The position numbers were made by a program, and so were the translations under genes. Positions 1 through 9,757 of a stretch of 64,000 nt of DNA are shown here, piece by piece. Position 1 is the first letter of the stretch. Every line of letters starts with the position of its first letter. The stretch is from Streptomyces monomycini (GTDB lineage Bacteria > Actinomycetota > Actinomycetes > Streptomycetales > Streptomycetaceae): the NCBI RefSeq assembly GCF_022271435.1, contig NZ_JAFIQY010000004.1, positions 186,001 to 250,000 of the forward strand, written 5' to 3'. The notes under the pieces are model-generated. The model had not been told where the DNA came from. It worked only from the letters and a program-made list of their open reading frames with translations, and did no database searches.

Positions 1-601
1 CGAGGATCCACTCGTAGTCGCCCAGCGAGAAGGACGGCACGGTGTTGGCGCGCACGTCCGGGAAGCCGCGGGCCATCTTGCCGTGGTCGGCGAGCATCCG
101 GCGGCGGTCCTCGTCGGGGAGGAGGTACCAGTCGTAGGAGCGCACGAACGGGTAAACGCTCACGTAGTCGCGGGCGACCTCGTCGGCCAGGAAGGCCGGG
201 ATGTGCGACTTGTTGAACTCGGCCGGGCGGTGCAGCGCCATGTTCGACCAGACCGGCTCCAGCGCGCGCCCCAGCTTGGTGCGGCGGAAGAGGTTGTACG
301 CCTCCTGGAGCGCGTCGGAGTTCTCCGAGTGCCACCAGATCATCACGTCGGCGTCGGCCCGCAGACCGGAGACGTCGTAGGTGCCGCGCACGACGACGTC
401 CTTGGCGGCGAGCTGCGCGAACAGCGTCTCGACCTCGTCGGCGTACCCGGTGCGGTCCTCGGGCAGCGCGTCGCGCAGCTTGAACACCGACCAGAGCGTG
501 TAGCGGATGACCTCGTTCAGGTCCTTCGCCTTCTTGCCGGCGTTCGGGGTCTTCTCGGGAGCGGCCCCGGTGGGGGTGGCGGGGGCGGAAGCGTCAGTCA
601 T
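1..601 (-). CDS. hemQ: HemQ, coproheme decarboxylase (3' end outside window)
   Basis: Chlorite-dismutase-fold enzyme of the coproporphyrin-dependent heme pathway. It oxidatively decarboxylates iron-coproporphyrin III to protoheme in the cytosol. About 200 residues are visible, starting at the ATG at 601-599 with [13 protein letters not shown] proline/alanine-rich leader is followed by the family core, with recognisable stretches [14 protein letters not shown] and [26 protein letters not shown]. The histidine in ADHGKMAR is the expected heme-ligand position. The translation is still open at base 1, so roughly the last 40 residues are missing only because the window ends. The start lies 11 bases after the stop of hemG on the same strand, so the two are probably one transcript and perform consecutive steps of heme synthesis. 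Confidence 0.93.
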   Translation of the reverse strand, partial: MTDASAPATPTGAAPEKTPNAGKKAKDLNEVIRYTLWSVFKLRDALPEDRTGYADEVETLFAQLAAKDVVVRGTYDVSGLRADADVMIWWHSENSDALQEAYNLFRRTKLGRALEPVWSNMALHRPAEFNKSHIPAFLADEVARDYVSVYPFVRSYDWYLLPDEDRRRMLADHGKMARGFPDVRANTVPSFSLGDYEWIL

Positions 602-612
602 GGGTCCCATTC

Positions 613-2079
613 TCACTCGCCCGCCGTGGCGGCTTGCGGCAGGGTGTCCAAGATGTCGTCCGCGGCCGTGCGCGCGGAGGCGATGCAGGCCGGGATGCCC
701 ACGCCGTCGTAGAGCGCGCCGCACACCCGCAGGCCGGGCAGCTTGCCGGTCTCAGCCCGGATCCGGGCGACGCGCTCCAGGTGGCCGACGGGGTACTGCG
801 GCAGCCCGCCGTCCCAGCGCGAGACCCGCTGCGCGACGGGCCGGACGGCCAGCCCGACGGCCTCGCCGAGGTCGCGCAGGGACAGTTCCACCAGGTCGGC
901 GTCGTCCCGTGCCAGGTCGGTCTCGTCGCCGTACCGTCCGACGGAGGTGCGCAGCACGAACAGGTCCGGGTCGCCGTCGGCGATCCAGCCCCACTTGTTG
1001 CTGGCGAAGGTGGAGGCCTTGATCTTGCGGCCGTCGACCGGCGGCACGAGGAAGCCGCTGCCGGTGAGCGCCGCCTCGACGTCCGCGCGGCGGAAGGCCA
1101 TGGTCACCAGGGCCATGGAGGCGTACTCGACGGCGGACAGCTCGGTGGCGGCGGCCGGTGCCTCGGCGGCCAGCAGCCGGGCGGCGGCGGGCGCCGGGGC
1201 CGCCAGGACCACGGCGTCCGCGTCCAGCGCCGCAGGCCCTGCACCGCCGTCCAGGACGACGCGCCAGCCGTCGGCGGTGCGCCGCAGCTCCCGTACCGGG
1301 GTGTTCGTACGGATCTCGCCGCCGGCGGCCCGTACCGCGTCGGCGACGGCGCCCGGCAGCGTGCCCACGCCGCCGTCGATGCCCATGAAGACCGGCGCCG
1401 GCGCCTGGTCCGATCCGGCGGCGCGCGCCGCCGTCCGCGCCTGGATGCCCCTTACGCCCTCGATCAGCGAGCGCTCTGCACGCGCCGCCTCGAAGAGCTG
1501 GGGAACGGCGGCGCGCATCGAGATGCGGTACGCGTCGCCCGCGTACACGCCGCCGAGCAGCGGTTCGACGAGCCGGTCGACGACCTCGCGGCCCAGCCGG
1601 GCGGCGACGTACTCGCCGACCGCCACGTCCGCGCCGACCTCCGTGCGCTCCAGTGCCTCGTCCTCGGCGATCCGTGCCATGCCTTCGGAAGAGATCACTC
1701 CGGAGGCGGCCAGCAGGTCCAGGTCGCCCGGCACGCCCATCACGTGCCCCTTGGGCATCGGCCGCAGCGCGCCGCGCGTCCACAGGGCCGCGGTGGCGGT
1801 CGTGGGCGGCTGGAGCCGGTCGCCGAGGCCCACGGCGCGTGCCAGGTCCACCGCCTCCGGGCGCCTGGCCAGCATCGACTCGGCGCCGAGGTCGACCGGC
1901 ACCCCCGCGATCTCCCCGGCGCGCAGCTTGCCGCCGAGCCGGCCGGACGCTTCCAGTACGGTCACCCGGGCCCCGCCGTCCAGCAGCCGGTGGGCCGCTG
2001 CCAGCCCCGAGATGCCCCCACCGATGACGACGACATGACTTCCGGGCGCGCGGCCCGCACTGGTGTGCGCTGTGCTCAT
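613..2079 (-). CDS. hemG: Protoporphyrinogen/coproporphyrinogen oxidase (HemG/HemY-type flavoprotein)
   Basis: FAD-dependent oxidase of 488 residues that aromatises the porphyrinogen ring. In actinobacteria this enzyme (also called HemY or CgoX) acts on coproporphyrinogen III, just upstream of ferrochelatase and HemQ. The ATG at 2079 gives [14 protein letters not shown] followed directly by the dinucleotide-binding motif [17 protein letters not shown], so little leader is left over. The C-terminal FAD-contact region reads [19 protein letters not shown]. An open frame continues far upstream, but its translation is low-complexity and has no family similarity, so the start at 2079 is preferred. 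It is followed by hemQ after 11 bases, which indicates co-transcription. The oxidase annotation is secure; coproporphyrinogen rather than protoporphyrinogen as substrate is inferred from the HemQ pairing. Confidence 0.93.
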   Translation of the reverse strand: MSTAHTSAGRAPGSHVVVIGGGISGLAAAHRLLDGGARVTVLEASGRLGGKLRAGEIAGVPVDLGAESMLARRPEAVDLARAVGLGDRLQPPTTATAALWTRGALRPMPKGHVMGVPGDLDLLAASGVISSEGMARIAEDEALERTEVGADVAVGEYVAARLGREVVDRLVEPLLGGVYAGDAYRISMRAAVPQLFEAARAERSLIEGVRGIQARTAARAAGSDQAPAPVFMGIDGGVGTLPGAVADAVRAAGGEIRTNTPVRELRRTADGWRVVLDGGAGPAALDADAVVLAAPAPAAARLLAAEAPAAATELSAVEYASMALVTMAFRRADVEAALTGSGFLVPPVDGRKIKASTFASNKWGWIADGDPDLFVLRTSVGRYGDETDLARDDADLVELSLRDLGEAVGLAVRPVAQRVSRWDGGLPQYPVGHLERVARIRAETGKLPGLRVCGALYDGVGIPACIASARTAADDILDTLPQAATAGE

Positions 2080-2208
2080 GCCCCCAACTCTCTCAGAGTC
2101 CGTCCGGAGTCCGGACCGTGACCGCATCGCGACGCACGGACGGCAACCCACGGCTCCCCCGCCACGTCGAAGTGGCAACAGCGGCACACCACTTCGGGGG
2201 TACGGGAC

Positions 2209-3285
2209 ATGGGCACAGCGAGCAGGTCGTACGGGGCGCGGCGGGCGGCCGCGGCAGCGCTGCTCGTGGCGTCCCTCGGGGTCGCCGGATGCGGGGCGGC
2301 CGGGCCGGGCGACACCGAGCAGGCGAGCGCGGAGCAGAGCGGCACGGGGGCCGCGCGGGGCGAGCAAGGCATGGTCGGTCCCAAGGCGCCGGGCGCCGCG
2401 GAGTCGGCCGACGGGAAGGCCGGTACGGACAAGGGCAGCGGCACGGGCAGCAGCACCGGCACCGGGAAGCCCGCGCCGGTCGCGACGGCGCAGATCATCC
2501 GTACGGCGTCGCTGACCGTCGAGGCCGAGGACGTACCGGGAGCCTTGGCCAAGGCCCGTACGGCGGCCAAGGGGGTCGGCGGCTACGTCGGGGACGAGTC
2601 CACCGACCGGGACGGCGAAGGGCGGGAACGCTCCCGGGTGGAGCTGCGGGTGCCGCCCGAGGCGTACGACGGGCTGCTGGACCGGCTCTCCCGGCTGGGC
2701 ACGCTCAAGAAGCGCCAGGTCTCGGCGAAGGACGTCACCGATCAGGTGGTGGACACCGGCAGCCGCATCAAGACGCAGCAGGCCAGTGTGGCGCGGGTGC
2801 GGGCGCTGATGGACAAGGCCACCACGATCGGCGACATCGTCACGCTGGAGTCCGAACTCAGCCGCCGCCAGTCGGAACTGGAATCCCTCCAGGCACGCCT
2901 GAAGTCGCTCCAGGAGCAGACCGGCATGGCGACGGTGACGCTGGTGCTGCACGAACCGGACGCGGCGGCGGACGAGGACGAAGGGACCTCCTTCGGGGAC
3001 GCGCTCAGCGGTGGCTGGGACGCCTTCACGGAGGGGGTGCGGAGGCTGCTGATCGCGGTCGGCGCGTCGCTGCCGTTCCTCGTGGCGGGGGCGCTGGTGT
3101 ACGTGCTGTGGCGGGTGCTGCGGGGGCTGCGGGGGCGGCTGTCGCGGCGTACGCGGTCGTCGGAGGCCGCCGCGGCGCCCGCGCGGGAGAAGTCCGCGGA
3201 GAACGCACGGGAGAGTGCTGCAGAGATCGCACGGGAGGATTCCGCGGAGACCGCACGGGAGAGTGACGGACCGGGGGACCGTTGA
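2209..3285 (+). CDS. DUF4349 domain lipoprotein
   Basis: Secreted, membrane-anchored protein of 358 residues. The N-terminus has a positively charged start, a hydrophobic run and a lipobox LGVAGC, so it is probably a lipoprotein. A low-complexity linker of about 60 residues rich in Gly, Thr and Ser follows. The DUF4349 domain spans roughly residues 95-270. It starts IIRTASLTVEAEDV and contains a coiled-coil-prone stretch around SRRQSELESLQARLKSLQEQ. A second hydrophobic segment (LLIAVGASLPFLVAGALVYV) near residue 290 is followed by a basic, repetitive cytoplasmic tail. The molecular function of DUF4349 proteins is not known; envelope roles are often assumed. It is divergent from hemG and stands 86 bases upstream of a thiolase gene. 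Confidence 0.88.
   Translation: MGTASRSYGARRAAAAALLVASLGVAGCGAAGPGDTEQASAEQSGTGAARGEQGMVGPKAPGAAESADGKAGTDKGSGTGSSTGTGKPAPVATAQIIRTASLTVEAEDVPGALAKARTAAKGVGGYVGDESTDRDGEGRERSRVELRVPPEAYDGLLDRLSRLGTLKKRQVSAKDVTDQVVDTGSRIKTQQASVARVRALMDKATTIGDIVTLESELSRRQSELESLQARLKSLQEQTGMATVTLVLHEPDAAADEDEGTSFGDALSGGWDAFTEGVRRLLIAVGASLPFLVAGALVYVLWRVLRGLRGRLSRRTRSSEAAAAPAREKSAENARESAAEIAREDSAETARESDGPGDR
3181..3270 (+). repeat. 24-nt in-frame tandem repeat in the DUF4349 gene tail
   Basis: Three full copies and one partial copy of a 24-base unit starting GCRCGGGAG (3181, 3205, 3229, 3253). They encode the octapeptide pattern A-R-E-x-S-A-E-x, a charged helical tail after the second membrane segment. Confidence 0.8.
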
Positions 3286-3328
3286 CAGCCGCGGGCGGCG
3301 GGCAAAGACTCGGGGCGACAGCGCCGAT

Positions 3329-3356
3329 CTTCGGGCGGACAGCTTCGGGCGGACAG
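3329..3356 (+). repeat. 14-nt tandem duplication
   Basis: Two exact adjacent copies of CTTCGGGCGGACAG lie between the DUF4349 stop and the thiolase start. No function is apparent. Confidence 0.8.
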
Positions 3357-3371
3357 CGAGGACAGGGCCGG

Positions 3372-4598
3372 ATGACCGAGCAGGGTGCACGGGACGCACG
3401 AGGCGCGTGGGGCGCCCGGGACGTCTACATCGTCGACGCCGTACGGACCCCGGTCGGCAAGTACGGCGGCGCCCTCGCGGGCACCCGCCCCGACGACCTC
3501 GCCGCCCATGTGGTCAAGGCCCTCGTGGAACGCACCCCGGACCTCGACCCGGCCCGCATCGACGACGTCGTGTTCGGGGACGCCAACGGGGCCGGCGAGG
3601 ACAACCGCAACGTGGCGCGGATGGCCGTACTGCTGGCCGGGCTGCCCACCTCCGTACCCGGAGTGACGGTCAACCGGCTGTGCGGCTCCGGCCTGGAGGC
3701 CGTCATCCAGGCCGCCCGCTCCATCGCCCTGGGCGACGCGCACATCGTGCTCGCGGGCGGCGTGGAGTCGATGAGCCGCGCGCCGTACGTCCTCCAGAAG
3801 CCCGAACGGGCCTTTCCCGCAGGGCACCAGGAAATGTTCTCCTCGACGCTGGGCTGGCGGATGGTCAATCCGCGGATGGCTCCCGAGTGGACGGTCTCGC
3901 TGGGCGAGGGCGCGGAGCTGATCGCCGACAAGTACGGCATCGGGCGCGAGCAGCAGGACGCCTTCGCGCTCGACAGCCATCGCAAGGCGGCGCGCGCCTG
4001 GGAGACGGGCGCCTACGACGCCGAAGTCGTACCGCTGCCGGACGTGGAACTGACGCAGGACGAGTCGATCCGCGCCTCGACCTCCACGGAAGCGCTGGCC
4101 AAGCTCCGTCCGGCCTTCCGCAAGGAAGGCGGCACGGTCACGGCGGGCAACGCCTCCCCGCTCAACGACGGCGCCGCGGCGCTCCTCCTCGTCGACGAAG
4201 AGGGGCTGCGGGCCACCGGACGGGAGCCGCTCGCCCGGATCGGCGCGAGCGCGGTGACCGGGATCGAGCCGCAGCTGTTCGGGCTGGGGCCGGTGGAGGC
4301 CGTACGGCGGGCCCTGGGCAAGGCCGGACGAGGCGTCGCCGACCTGGCCGCCTTCGAGCTGAACGAGGCGTTCGCGGCCCAGGCGCTGGGCTGCCTCGCC
4401 CAGTGGCCCGGCCTCGACCCGGAGGTGGTCAACCCACGCGGCGGCGCCATCGCCATCGGGCACCCGCTGGGCGCGTCCGGCGCCCGGCTGGCCGGCGCGG
4501 TCGCCCACCAGCTCGCCGCACGCGGCTCCGGTACGGGCCTGGCGGCACTGTGCATCGGCGTGGGGCAGGGACTGGCGCTCGTGCTGGAACGCGAGTAG
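3372..4598 (+). CDS. Thiolase, PcaF/PaaJ-like acetyl-CoA C-acyltransferase
   Basis: Degradative thiolase of 408 residues that catalyses thiolytic cleavage of a 3-oxoacyl-CoA with CoA. The sequence resembles the beta-ketoadipyl-CoA thiolase branch: it has DANGAGEDNRNVARMAVLL, the nucleophilic cysteine Cys104 in VNRLCGSGLEA, and the C-terminal pair NPRGGAIAIGHPLG and ALCIGVGQGLA with the His and Cys acid/base residues. The ATG at 3372 gives MTEQGARDARGAW. An upstream in-frame start at 3282 would add 30 residues of low-complexity sequence, so it is not chosen. It is followed by an aldehyde dehydrogenase and a flavin oxidoreductase on the same strand, which suggests a small catabolic group, perhaps for aromatic or branched substrates. 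The exact substrate cannot be read from the sequence. Confidence 0.9.
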   Translation: MTEQGARDARGAWGARDVYIVDAVRTPVGKYGGALAGTRPDDLAAHVVKALVERTPDLDPARIDDVVFGDANGAGEDNRNVARMAVLLAGLPTSVPGVTVNRLCGSGLEAVIQAARSIALGDAHIVLAGGVESMSRAPYVLQKPERAFPAGHQEMFSSTLGWRMVNPRMAPEWTVSLGEGAELIADKYGIGREQQDAFALDSHRKAARAWETGAYDAEVVPLPDVELTQDESIRASTSTEALAKLRPAFRKEGGTVTAGNASPLNDGAAALLLVDEEGLRATGREPLARIGASAVTGIEPQLFGLGPVEAVRRALGKAGRGVADLAAFELNEAFAAQALGCLAQWPGLDPEVVNPRGGAIAIGHPLGASGARLAGAVAHQLAARGSGTGLAALCIGVGQGLALVLERE

Positions 4599-4754
4599 CT
4601 CGTACTGGAAGGCGGGTAGGGGGACGCGCGCCGGCCCGGCCGTGCACGGCGAGACCGGGCGGCGCGGGCCGAACGCGGACGGCGCGCACCGGACGCGGAC
4701 AGCGAGCCCGGACGGCACCGCCCCGCCGTCCACGCTGACCACCGATGCGGGAGG

Positions 4755-4773
4755 ATGAACCGAACTGGTTCAT
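4755..4773. promoter_or_regulatory. Operator-like dyad upstream of the aldehyde dehydrogenase
   Basis: Perfect inverted repeat ATGAACC-GAACT-GGTTCAT, 7-base arms with a 5-base centre, ending 35 bases before the dehydrogenase start. This size and position are typical of a TetR-family operator. No regulator gene of that family is next to it, so the binding protein is unknown. Confidence 0.5.
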
Positions 4774-4808
4774 TCCTCAACCGTTCATCCGACCGGAGGC
4801 CGCGCGCG

Positions 4809-6239
4809 ATGCCCCTGCTCGACCTGGACCACCTGCCCCTGCTGCACGGCGGCGAGACCACCGCGGACGAACCGGCGACCGGCGAGGCCCTGGCCGCCTT
4901 CACCCTCGCCGCCCCCGCCGACGTGGAGGACGCCGCCGCCGAGGCCGCGGCCGCCCAGCGCGCCTGGGCCCGTACGCCGTACACGGAGCGCGCCGCGGTG
5001 CTGCGCCGGGCCGGGGACCTGATCAACCGGCACGCGGCGGAACTGTCCGAGTGGATCGTCCGGGAGGCCGGCAGCGTTCCCGGCAAGGCCGAGTTCGAGA
5101 TACGGACCGCCGCCGAGGAGTGCTACGAGGCCGCCGCGCTCGCCCATCACCCACTGGGCCAGGTGCTGCCCTCCACCGCGCCCCGCCACTCGTACACCAC
5201 CCGGGTACCGGCCGGCGTCGTCGGCGTCATCGCGCCGTTCAACGTCCCGCTCGTGCTCGCGATGCGCTCCGTCGCCCCGGCCCTGGCCCTCGGCAACGCG
5301 GTCGTCCTCAAACCCGACCCGCGCACCGCGGTGTGCGGCGGCCATGCCGTGGCGGCGCTCTTCGCGGCGGCCGGACTGCCCGGAGGGCTGCTGCACGTGC
5401 TGCCGGGCGGCAGCGAGGCCGGGCGGGCCCTGGTCGGCGCCCGGCACGTCCGGGTGATCTCCTTCACCGGCTCCACGGAGGCGGGCCGCAGCGTCGGCGC
5501 CCTCGCCGCCCGGCACCTCAAGCGGGCCCACCTGGAGCTGGGCGGCAACAGCGCCTTCCTGGTCCTGGAGGACGCGGACCTGGACGCCGCGATGTCCGCC
5601 GCCGCCTGGGCCTCCTTCTTCCACCAGGGCCAGATCTGCATGTCCTCGGGCCGCCACCTCGTGCACGCCTCCCTGTACGACGAATACGTCGAGCGGCTGG
5701 CGGCGAAGGCGGACGCGCTCGCCGTCGGCGACCCGTACCGCGAGGAGGTCCAGCTCGGGCCGGTCATCGACGGCGGGCAGCGGGACCGGGTGCACGGCCT
5801 GGTCCGGGCGAGCACGGCGGCGGGCGCCCGGCTGGTGGCCGGCGGTACCCACCGCGACCTGTTCTACCGGCCCACCGTCCTGGCCGACGTGGACGACCGG
5901 TCCCCCGCCTACGCGGAGGAGGTCTTCGGGCCGGTCGCGCCCGTACGCACGTTCCACACCGTCGACGAGGCCGTGGCCCTGGCGAACGACACGCAGTACG
6001 GGCTGGCGCTCGGCATCGTCACCCGCGACACCGCGCGCGCCCTGGAGCTGGCCGACCGCGTCCCGACCGGCCTGCTGCACATCAACGACCAGACGGTCAA
6101 CGACGAGCCGGTCGCGCCGATGGGCGGCTTCGCCGACTCCGGCACCGGCGCGCACTTCGGCGGTACGGCCAACCTCGACGCCTTCACCGAGACCCGGTGG
6201 ACCACGGTCCGCGCCACCCCGGCCGGGTACCCGTTCTGA
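4809..6239 (+). CDS. NAD(P)-dependent aldehyde dehydrogenase (benzaldehyde-dehydrogenase-like)
   Basis: Aldehyde dehydrogenase of 476 residues, oxidising an aldehyde to the carboxylate with NAD(P). The fold signature is complete: PFNVPLVLAMRSVAPALALGNAVVLKP near residue 140, the nucleotide-binding SFTGSTEAGR, the general base Glu243 in HLELGGNSAF, and the nucleophile Cys277 in FFHQGQICMSSGRH. The overall style (short N-terminus, HQGQICMS) matches the benzaldehyde/vanillin dehydrogenase group, so an aromatic aldehyde is a reasonable but unproven substrate. The ATG at 4809 follows a GGAGG at about the right distance (4795-4799). An upstream ATG at 4755 falls inside the operator-like dyad and is rejected as the start. 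The dyad suggests single-regulator control of this gene and perhaps of the flavoprotein gene 98 bases downstream. Confidence 0.9.
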   Translation: MPLLDLDHLPLLHGGETTADEPATGEALAAFTLAAPADVEDAAAEAAAAQRAWARTPYTERAAVLRRAGDLINRHAAELSEWIVREAGSVPGKAEFEIRTAAEECYEAAALAHHPLGQVLPSTAPRHSYTTRVPAGVVGVIAPFNVPLVLAMRSVAPALALGNAVVLKPDPRTAVCGGHAVAALFAAAGLPGGLLHVLPGGSEAGRALVGARHVRVISFTGSTEAGRSVGALAARHLKRAHLELGGNSAFLVLEDADLDAAMSAAAWASFFHQGQICMSSGRHLVHASLYDEYVERLAAKADALAVGDPYREEVQLGPVIDGGQRDRVHGLVRASTAAGARLVAGGTHRDLFYRPTVLADVDDRSPAYAEEVFGPVAPVRTFHTVDEAVALANDTQYGLALGIVTRDTARALELADRVPTGLLHINDQTVNDEPVAPMGGFADSGTGAHFGGTANLDAFTETRWTTVRATPAGYPF

Positions 6240-6337
6240 CCCGTAACCTGCGCCATACGGACGGCCAGTCGTACGGACGGCCATCAGGGGCAACCGTTAC
6301 GGACAGGTACCGGCACACGACGAAGGGAGCGTCCGCG

Positions 6338-7720
6338 ATGGCGGAGCGACTGGTGGTCATCGGCGGCGACGCGACGGGCATGTCCGCCGCGTCCCAGGCC
6401 CGGCGGCTGAAGAAGCCCGGCGAACTGGAGATCGTCGCGTTCGAACGGGGCCACTTCGCCTCGTACTCCGCCTGCGGCATCCCGTACTGGGTCGGCGGGA
6501 CGGTCGACGGCCCGGACGACCTGATCGCCCGGACGCCGGAGAAGCACCGTGAGCGCGACATCGACCTGCGGATGCGGACCGAGGTCACCGAGCTGGACCT
6601 GGACCGCGGCCGGGTCCGCACCCGCGATCTGGACGGCGGCGGCACCGAGACCTGGACCGGCTACGACAAGCTGGTGCTCGCCACCGGCGCGCGGCCGCTG
6701 CGCCCGCCCCTGCCGGGCATCGACGCGCCCGGCGTGCACGGTGTGCAGACCCTGGACGACGGGCAGGCGCTGCTGGACACCCTGAAGGCCACCGAGGGCA
6801 CCAAGGCGGTCGTCGTCGGCGCCGGCTACATCGGCGTCGAGATGGCCGAGGCGCTGGTCACCCGCGGCTACGACGTCACCGTCCTGGACCGCGGCGCACA
6901 GCCGATGTCCACCCTCGACCCCGACATGGGCGAACTGGTCCACGAGGCGATGTGCGGGATGGGCATCGAGACGGTGCGCGGCGCGGCCGTCACCGGTGTC
7001 CGCACCGACGGCTCCGGCCGGGCCTGCGCGGTGACCACCGAGGACGACGGCGAGTTCCCGGCCGACGTGGTCGTGCTGGGCCTGGGCGTACGGCCCGAGA
7101 CCACCCTCGCCGAGCAGGCCGGGCTGCCGCTCGGCGACGCGGGCGGGCTGCTCACCGACCTGTCGATGCGGGTGCGCGGCCACGACGCCGTGTGGGCCGG
7201 CGGGGACTGCGTGGAGGTGCTGGACCTGGTCCTGGGCCGGACCCGGCACATCGCGCTGGGCACCCACGCCAACAAGCACGGCCAGGTCATCGGCTCGAAC
7301 GTGGCCGGTGACTACGCGACCTTCCCCGGCGTCGTCGGCACCGCCGTCTCCAAGGTCTGCGACCTGGAGATCGCCCGCACCGGTCTGCTGGAGGAGCAGG
7401 CGGACTCCGTCGGCCTGCAGTACGTGACCGTGACCATCGACTCGACCAGCCGCGCCGGCTACTACCCGGGCGCCCGGCCGATGCGCGTGAAGATGATGGC
7501 CGAGCGGCGCACCGGCCGCCTCCTCGGGGTCCAGATCGTCGGCCGGGAGGGCGCGGGCAAGCGCGTGGACGTGGCGGCGGTGGCGCTCACGGCACGGCTG
7601 ACGGTCGAGGAGATGACCGCGCTCGACCTCGGCTACGCGCCGCCGTTCTCCCCCGTGTGGGACCCGGTCCTGGTCGCGGCCCGCAAGGCGGCCGCCGCGG
7701 TACGGGCGGCCACCGACTGA
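6338..7720 (+). CDS. FAD-dependent pyridine nucleotide-disulfide oxidoreductase, CoA-disulfide reductase-like
   Basis: Flavoprotein of 460 residues. The N-terminal FAD motif VVIGGDATGMSAASQARR is followed by the single redox cysteine Cys46 in SYSACGIPYWVGG, which is the hallmark of the CoA-disulfide reductase / NADH oxidase branch. A second Rossmann motif AVVVGAGYIGVEMAEAL near residue 155 binds NAD(P)H. GVRPETTLAEQAGLPLG and VWAGGDCVEV complete the FAD domain, and the C-terminal dimerisation domain includes the conserved YYPGARPMRVKMM region. The start ATG has a GAAGGGAG ribosome-binding site. It probably forms a unit with the preceding aldehyde dehydrogenase. Likely roles are CoA-disulfide or other thiol-disulfide reduction, or NADH oxidation; the sequence does not decide between them. 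Confidence 0.88.
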   Translation: MAERLVVIGGDATGMSAASQARRLKKPGELEIVAFERGHFASYSACGIPYWVGGTVDGPDDLIARTPEKHRERDIDLRMRTEVTELDLDRGRVRTRDLDGGGTETWTGYDKLVLATGARPLRPPLPGIDAPGVHGVQTLDDGQALLDTLKATEGTKAVVVGAGYIGVEMAEALVTRGYDVTVLDRGAQPMSTLDPDMGELVHEAMCGMGIETVRGAAVTGVRTDGSGRACAVTTEDDGEFPADVVVLGLGVRPETTLAEQAGLPLGDAGGLLTDLSMRVRGHDAVWAGGDCVEVLDLVLGRTRHIALGTHANKHGQVIGSNVAGDYATFPGVVGTAVSKVCDLEIARTGLLEEQADSVGLQYVTVTIDSTSRAGYYPGARPMRVKMMAERRTGRLLGVQIVGREGAGKRVDVAAVALTARLTVEEMTALDLGYAPPFSPVWDPVLVAARKAAAAVRAATD

Positions 7721-7777
7721 GCGTACGGGCCCGGAACCGGCCGAGGGCTCGGGCCGGACCGGGCCGGATCCGCGACA

Positions 7778-7799
7778 GGCCGCCGGGCTTCCGGCGGCC
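7778..7799. terminator. Bidirectional hairpin between convergent genes
   Basis: Nine-base-pair stem GGCCGCCGG / CCGGCGGCC with a GCTT loop, between the flavoprotein gene (+) and hemE (-). There is no T-run, which is usual for Streptomyces terminators. Confidence 0.55.
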
Positions 7800-7810
7800 C
7801 GCCCGTCAGA

Positions 7811-8878
7811 TCAACGCGCCGTCTGCTCGTGGACGTACTCGACGAGGCGGGTCAGCGCGGCCGGGTCCGTGTTCGGCGGCACGCCGTGGCCCAGGTTGAA
7901 GATGTGGCCCTCCAGGCCGGCGGCCGCGTCCAGCACCTCGCGGGCCTTGGTCTCCACCGCCTCGCGCGGCGCGAACAGCACGGCCGGGTCGATGTTGCCC
8001 TGGAGCGCCTTGCCGGGGCCGACCCGGCGGGCCGCCTCGTCCAGCGGCACCCGCCAGTCGACGCCCACCACGTCCGCGCCCGCCTCGCCCATCAGGCCCA
8101 GCAGCTCACCGGTGCCGACGCCGAAGTGGATGCGCGGGACGCCGTACCCGGACACCGCCTCGAAGACCTTCGCGGAGGCGGGCATGACGGAGCGGCGGTA
8201 GTCGGCCGGGGCCAGCGCGCCCACCCAGGAGTCGAAGAGCTGCACGGCGCTGGCGCCCGCCTCGATCTGCACCTTCAGGAAGGCGGAGGTGATGCCCGCC
8301 AGGCGGTCGAGCAGGTCGGCCCACAGCTGCGGGTCGCCGTACATCATCGCCTTGGTGTGCTCGTGGTTGCGCGACGGGCCGCCCTCGACGAGGTAGCTGG
8401 CGAGGGTGAAGGGCGCGCCGGCGAACCCGATGAGGGGGGTGGCGCCCAGTTCGCCCACCAGCATCCGCACCGCCTCGGCGACGTAGGTGACGTCGTCGGG
8501 CTCCAGCGGGCGCAGCCGCTCCAGGTCGGCGCGCGTACGGACCGGCTGCTCGACGACCGGGCCGACGCCCGGCTTGATGTCCAGGTCGACGCCGATGGCC
8601 TTCAGGGGCACGACGATGTCGCTGAAGTAGATCGCCGCGTCGACGCCGTGCCGGCGGACCGGCTGGAGGGTGATCTCGGTGACCAGCTCCGGCATCATGC
8701 AGGATTCCAGCATCGCGGTGCCCTCGCGGGCCTTGCGGTACTCGGGCAGCGACCGCCCGGCCTGGCGCATGAACCACACCGGCGTGTGCGGCACCGGCTC
8801 CCGCCGGCAGGCCTTGAGGAAGGCCGAGTCGTACGTACCGGTCTGCTGCTGGCCCGTCGGGCGGTCGTTGGCGCTCAC
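7811..8878 (-). CDS. hemE: Uroporphyrinogen decarboxylase
   Basis: Cytosolic enzyme of 355 residues that removes four acetate carboxyls from uroporphyrinogen III to give coproporphyrinogen III, the substrate of the hemG/hemQ branch found at the left edge. Family signatures are [16 protein letters not shown] near the N-terminus and [19 protein letters not shown] in the middle, with the C-terminal [15 protein letters not shown]. The GTG at 8878 gives [14 protein letters not shown]. The open frame extends far upstream, but that part is antisense to the DUF3000 gene and has no family similarity. The gene is divergent from DUF3000 across about 100 bases. It is not in an operon with the other heme genes here. 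Confidence 0.95.
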   Translation of the reverse strand: MSANDRPTGQQQTGTYDSAFLKACRREPVPHTPVWFMRQAGRSLPEYRKAREGTAMLESCMMPELVTEITLQPVRRHGVDAAIYFSDIVVPLKAIGVDLDIKPGVGPVVEQPVRTRADLERLRPLEPDDVTYVAEAVRMLVGELGATPLIGFAGAPFTLASYLVEGGPSRNHEHTKAMMYGDPQLWADLLDRLAGITSAFLKVQIEAGASAVQLFDSWVGALAPADYRRSVMPASAKVFEAVSGYGVPRIHFGVGTGELLGLMGEAGADVVGVDWRVPLDEAARRVGPGKALQGNIDPAVLFAPREAVETKAREVLDAAAGLEGHIFNLGHGVPPNTDPAALTRLVEYVHEQTAR

Positions 8879-8980
8879 GCACCAAATCTTCGCACGCGTG
8901 CGAGGGCGCCTCCGAATGGGCGACGCGCGCACCGGGTGTCCTCCCTCACCGAGCGGCTCCTTCCGCCTAATCTTCCGGGC

Positions 8981-9637
8981 ATGGCTGCGGCTCACGAACA
9001 CCTCACGGACAGCGCGGACAATGTCCCGATCCCCTTCCGTCAGGCGATCGAGGCGCTCCGCGCGGCACGGCTGCGTCCCGAGATCGAGATCGAGCCGACG
9101 CCCGCGCCCAAGCGCCTCGCGCCCTACGCGTACGCGCTGGAGGCAGCGGTCGTCGAGCCGGGCACCGGCCCCGAAGGGGAGGACACCGACCTCGCCGACG
9201 GCAGACTGGTGCTGCTGCACGACCCGGCCGGGCACGACGCCTGGCAGGGCACCTTCCGTGTGGTGACGCTGGCGCGCGCCGAGCTGGAGCCGGAGATGGG
9301 CTCCGACCCGCTGCTGCCGGAGGTGTCCTGGTCCTGGCTGACCGGGGCGCTGGACGCGCGCGGCGTGCGGTACGGGGAGCCCAGCGGCACGGTCACCCGC
9401 GCCAGTTCGCACTACTTCGGCGGGCTCGCGGAGCGGGCCCCGGCGACCCAGATCGAGATGCGCGCCTCGTGGACCCCGGAGGAGGGGCAGGGCGGGGTGC
9501 CGGATCTCGCGGCCCACCTCTGCGCCTGGTGCGACCTGCTGTGCCAGGTGGCGGGGCTGCCGCCGGTGGCTCCCGAGCCGTCGCCGCGCGGCGGGGTCGT
9601 ACCGCTGCCGCAGCGCCGGGGGCCGCAGGCGCGCTGA
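8981..9637 (+). CDS. DUF3000 domain protein
   Basis: Cytosolic actinobacterial protein of 218 residues with no known function. The ATG at 8981 gives [16 protein letters not shown], then the characteristic block [24 protein letters not shown]. Later blocks are [12 protein letters not shown] and [19 protein letters not shown]. No membrane segment, signal peptide or catalytic motif is visible. Genes of this family typically sit between hemE and whiI in Streptomyces (from memory), as here. The divergent arrangement with hemE means the two share an upstream region. Confidence 0.85.
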   Translation: MAAAHEHLTDSADNVPIPFRQAIEALRAARLRPEIEIEPTPAPKRLAPYAYALEAAVVEPGTGPEGEDTDLADGRLVLLHDPAGHDAWQGTFRVVTLARAELEPEMGSDPLLPEVSWSWLTGALDARGVRYGEPSGTVTRASSHYFGGLAERAPATQIEMRASWTPEEGQGGVPDLAAHLCAWCDLLCQVAGLPPVAPEPSPRGGVVPLPQRRGPQAR

Positions 9638-9757
9638 GGCGCCGGCGCGCCCGGCGCGGGGATGCGCCCGGCGCGGGGACACCCTCTCTCGCGCATTGCC
9701 CGGCGCGTAGATGCGCCGGGGAGCGCGCGCAGCCGTCCGCGCTCCGCGTCGCCCGGC

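Noticed and set aside
1..601. hemQ as a truncated pseudogene
   Set aside because: The frame is open to base 1, so the missing C-terminus is only the window edge.
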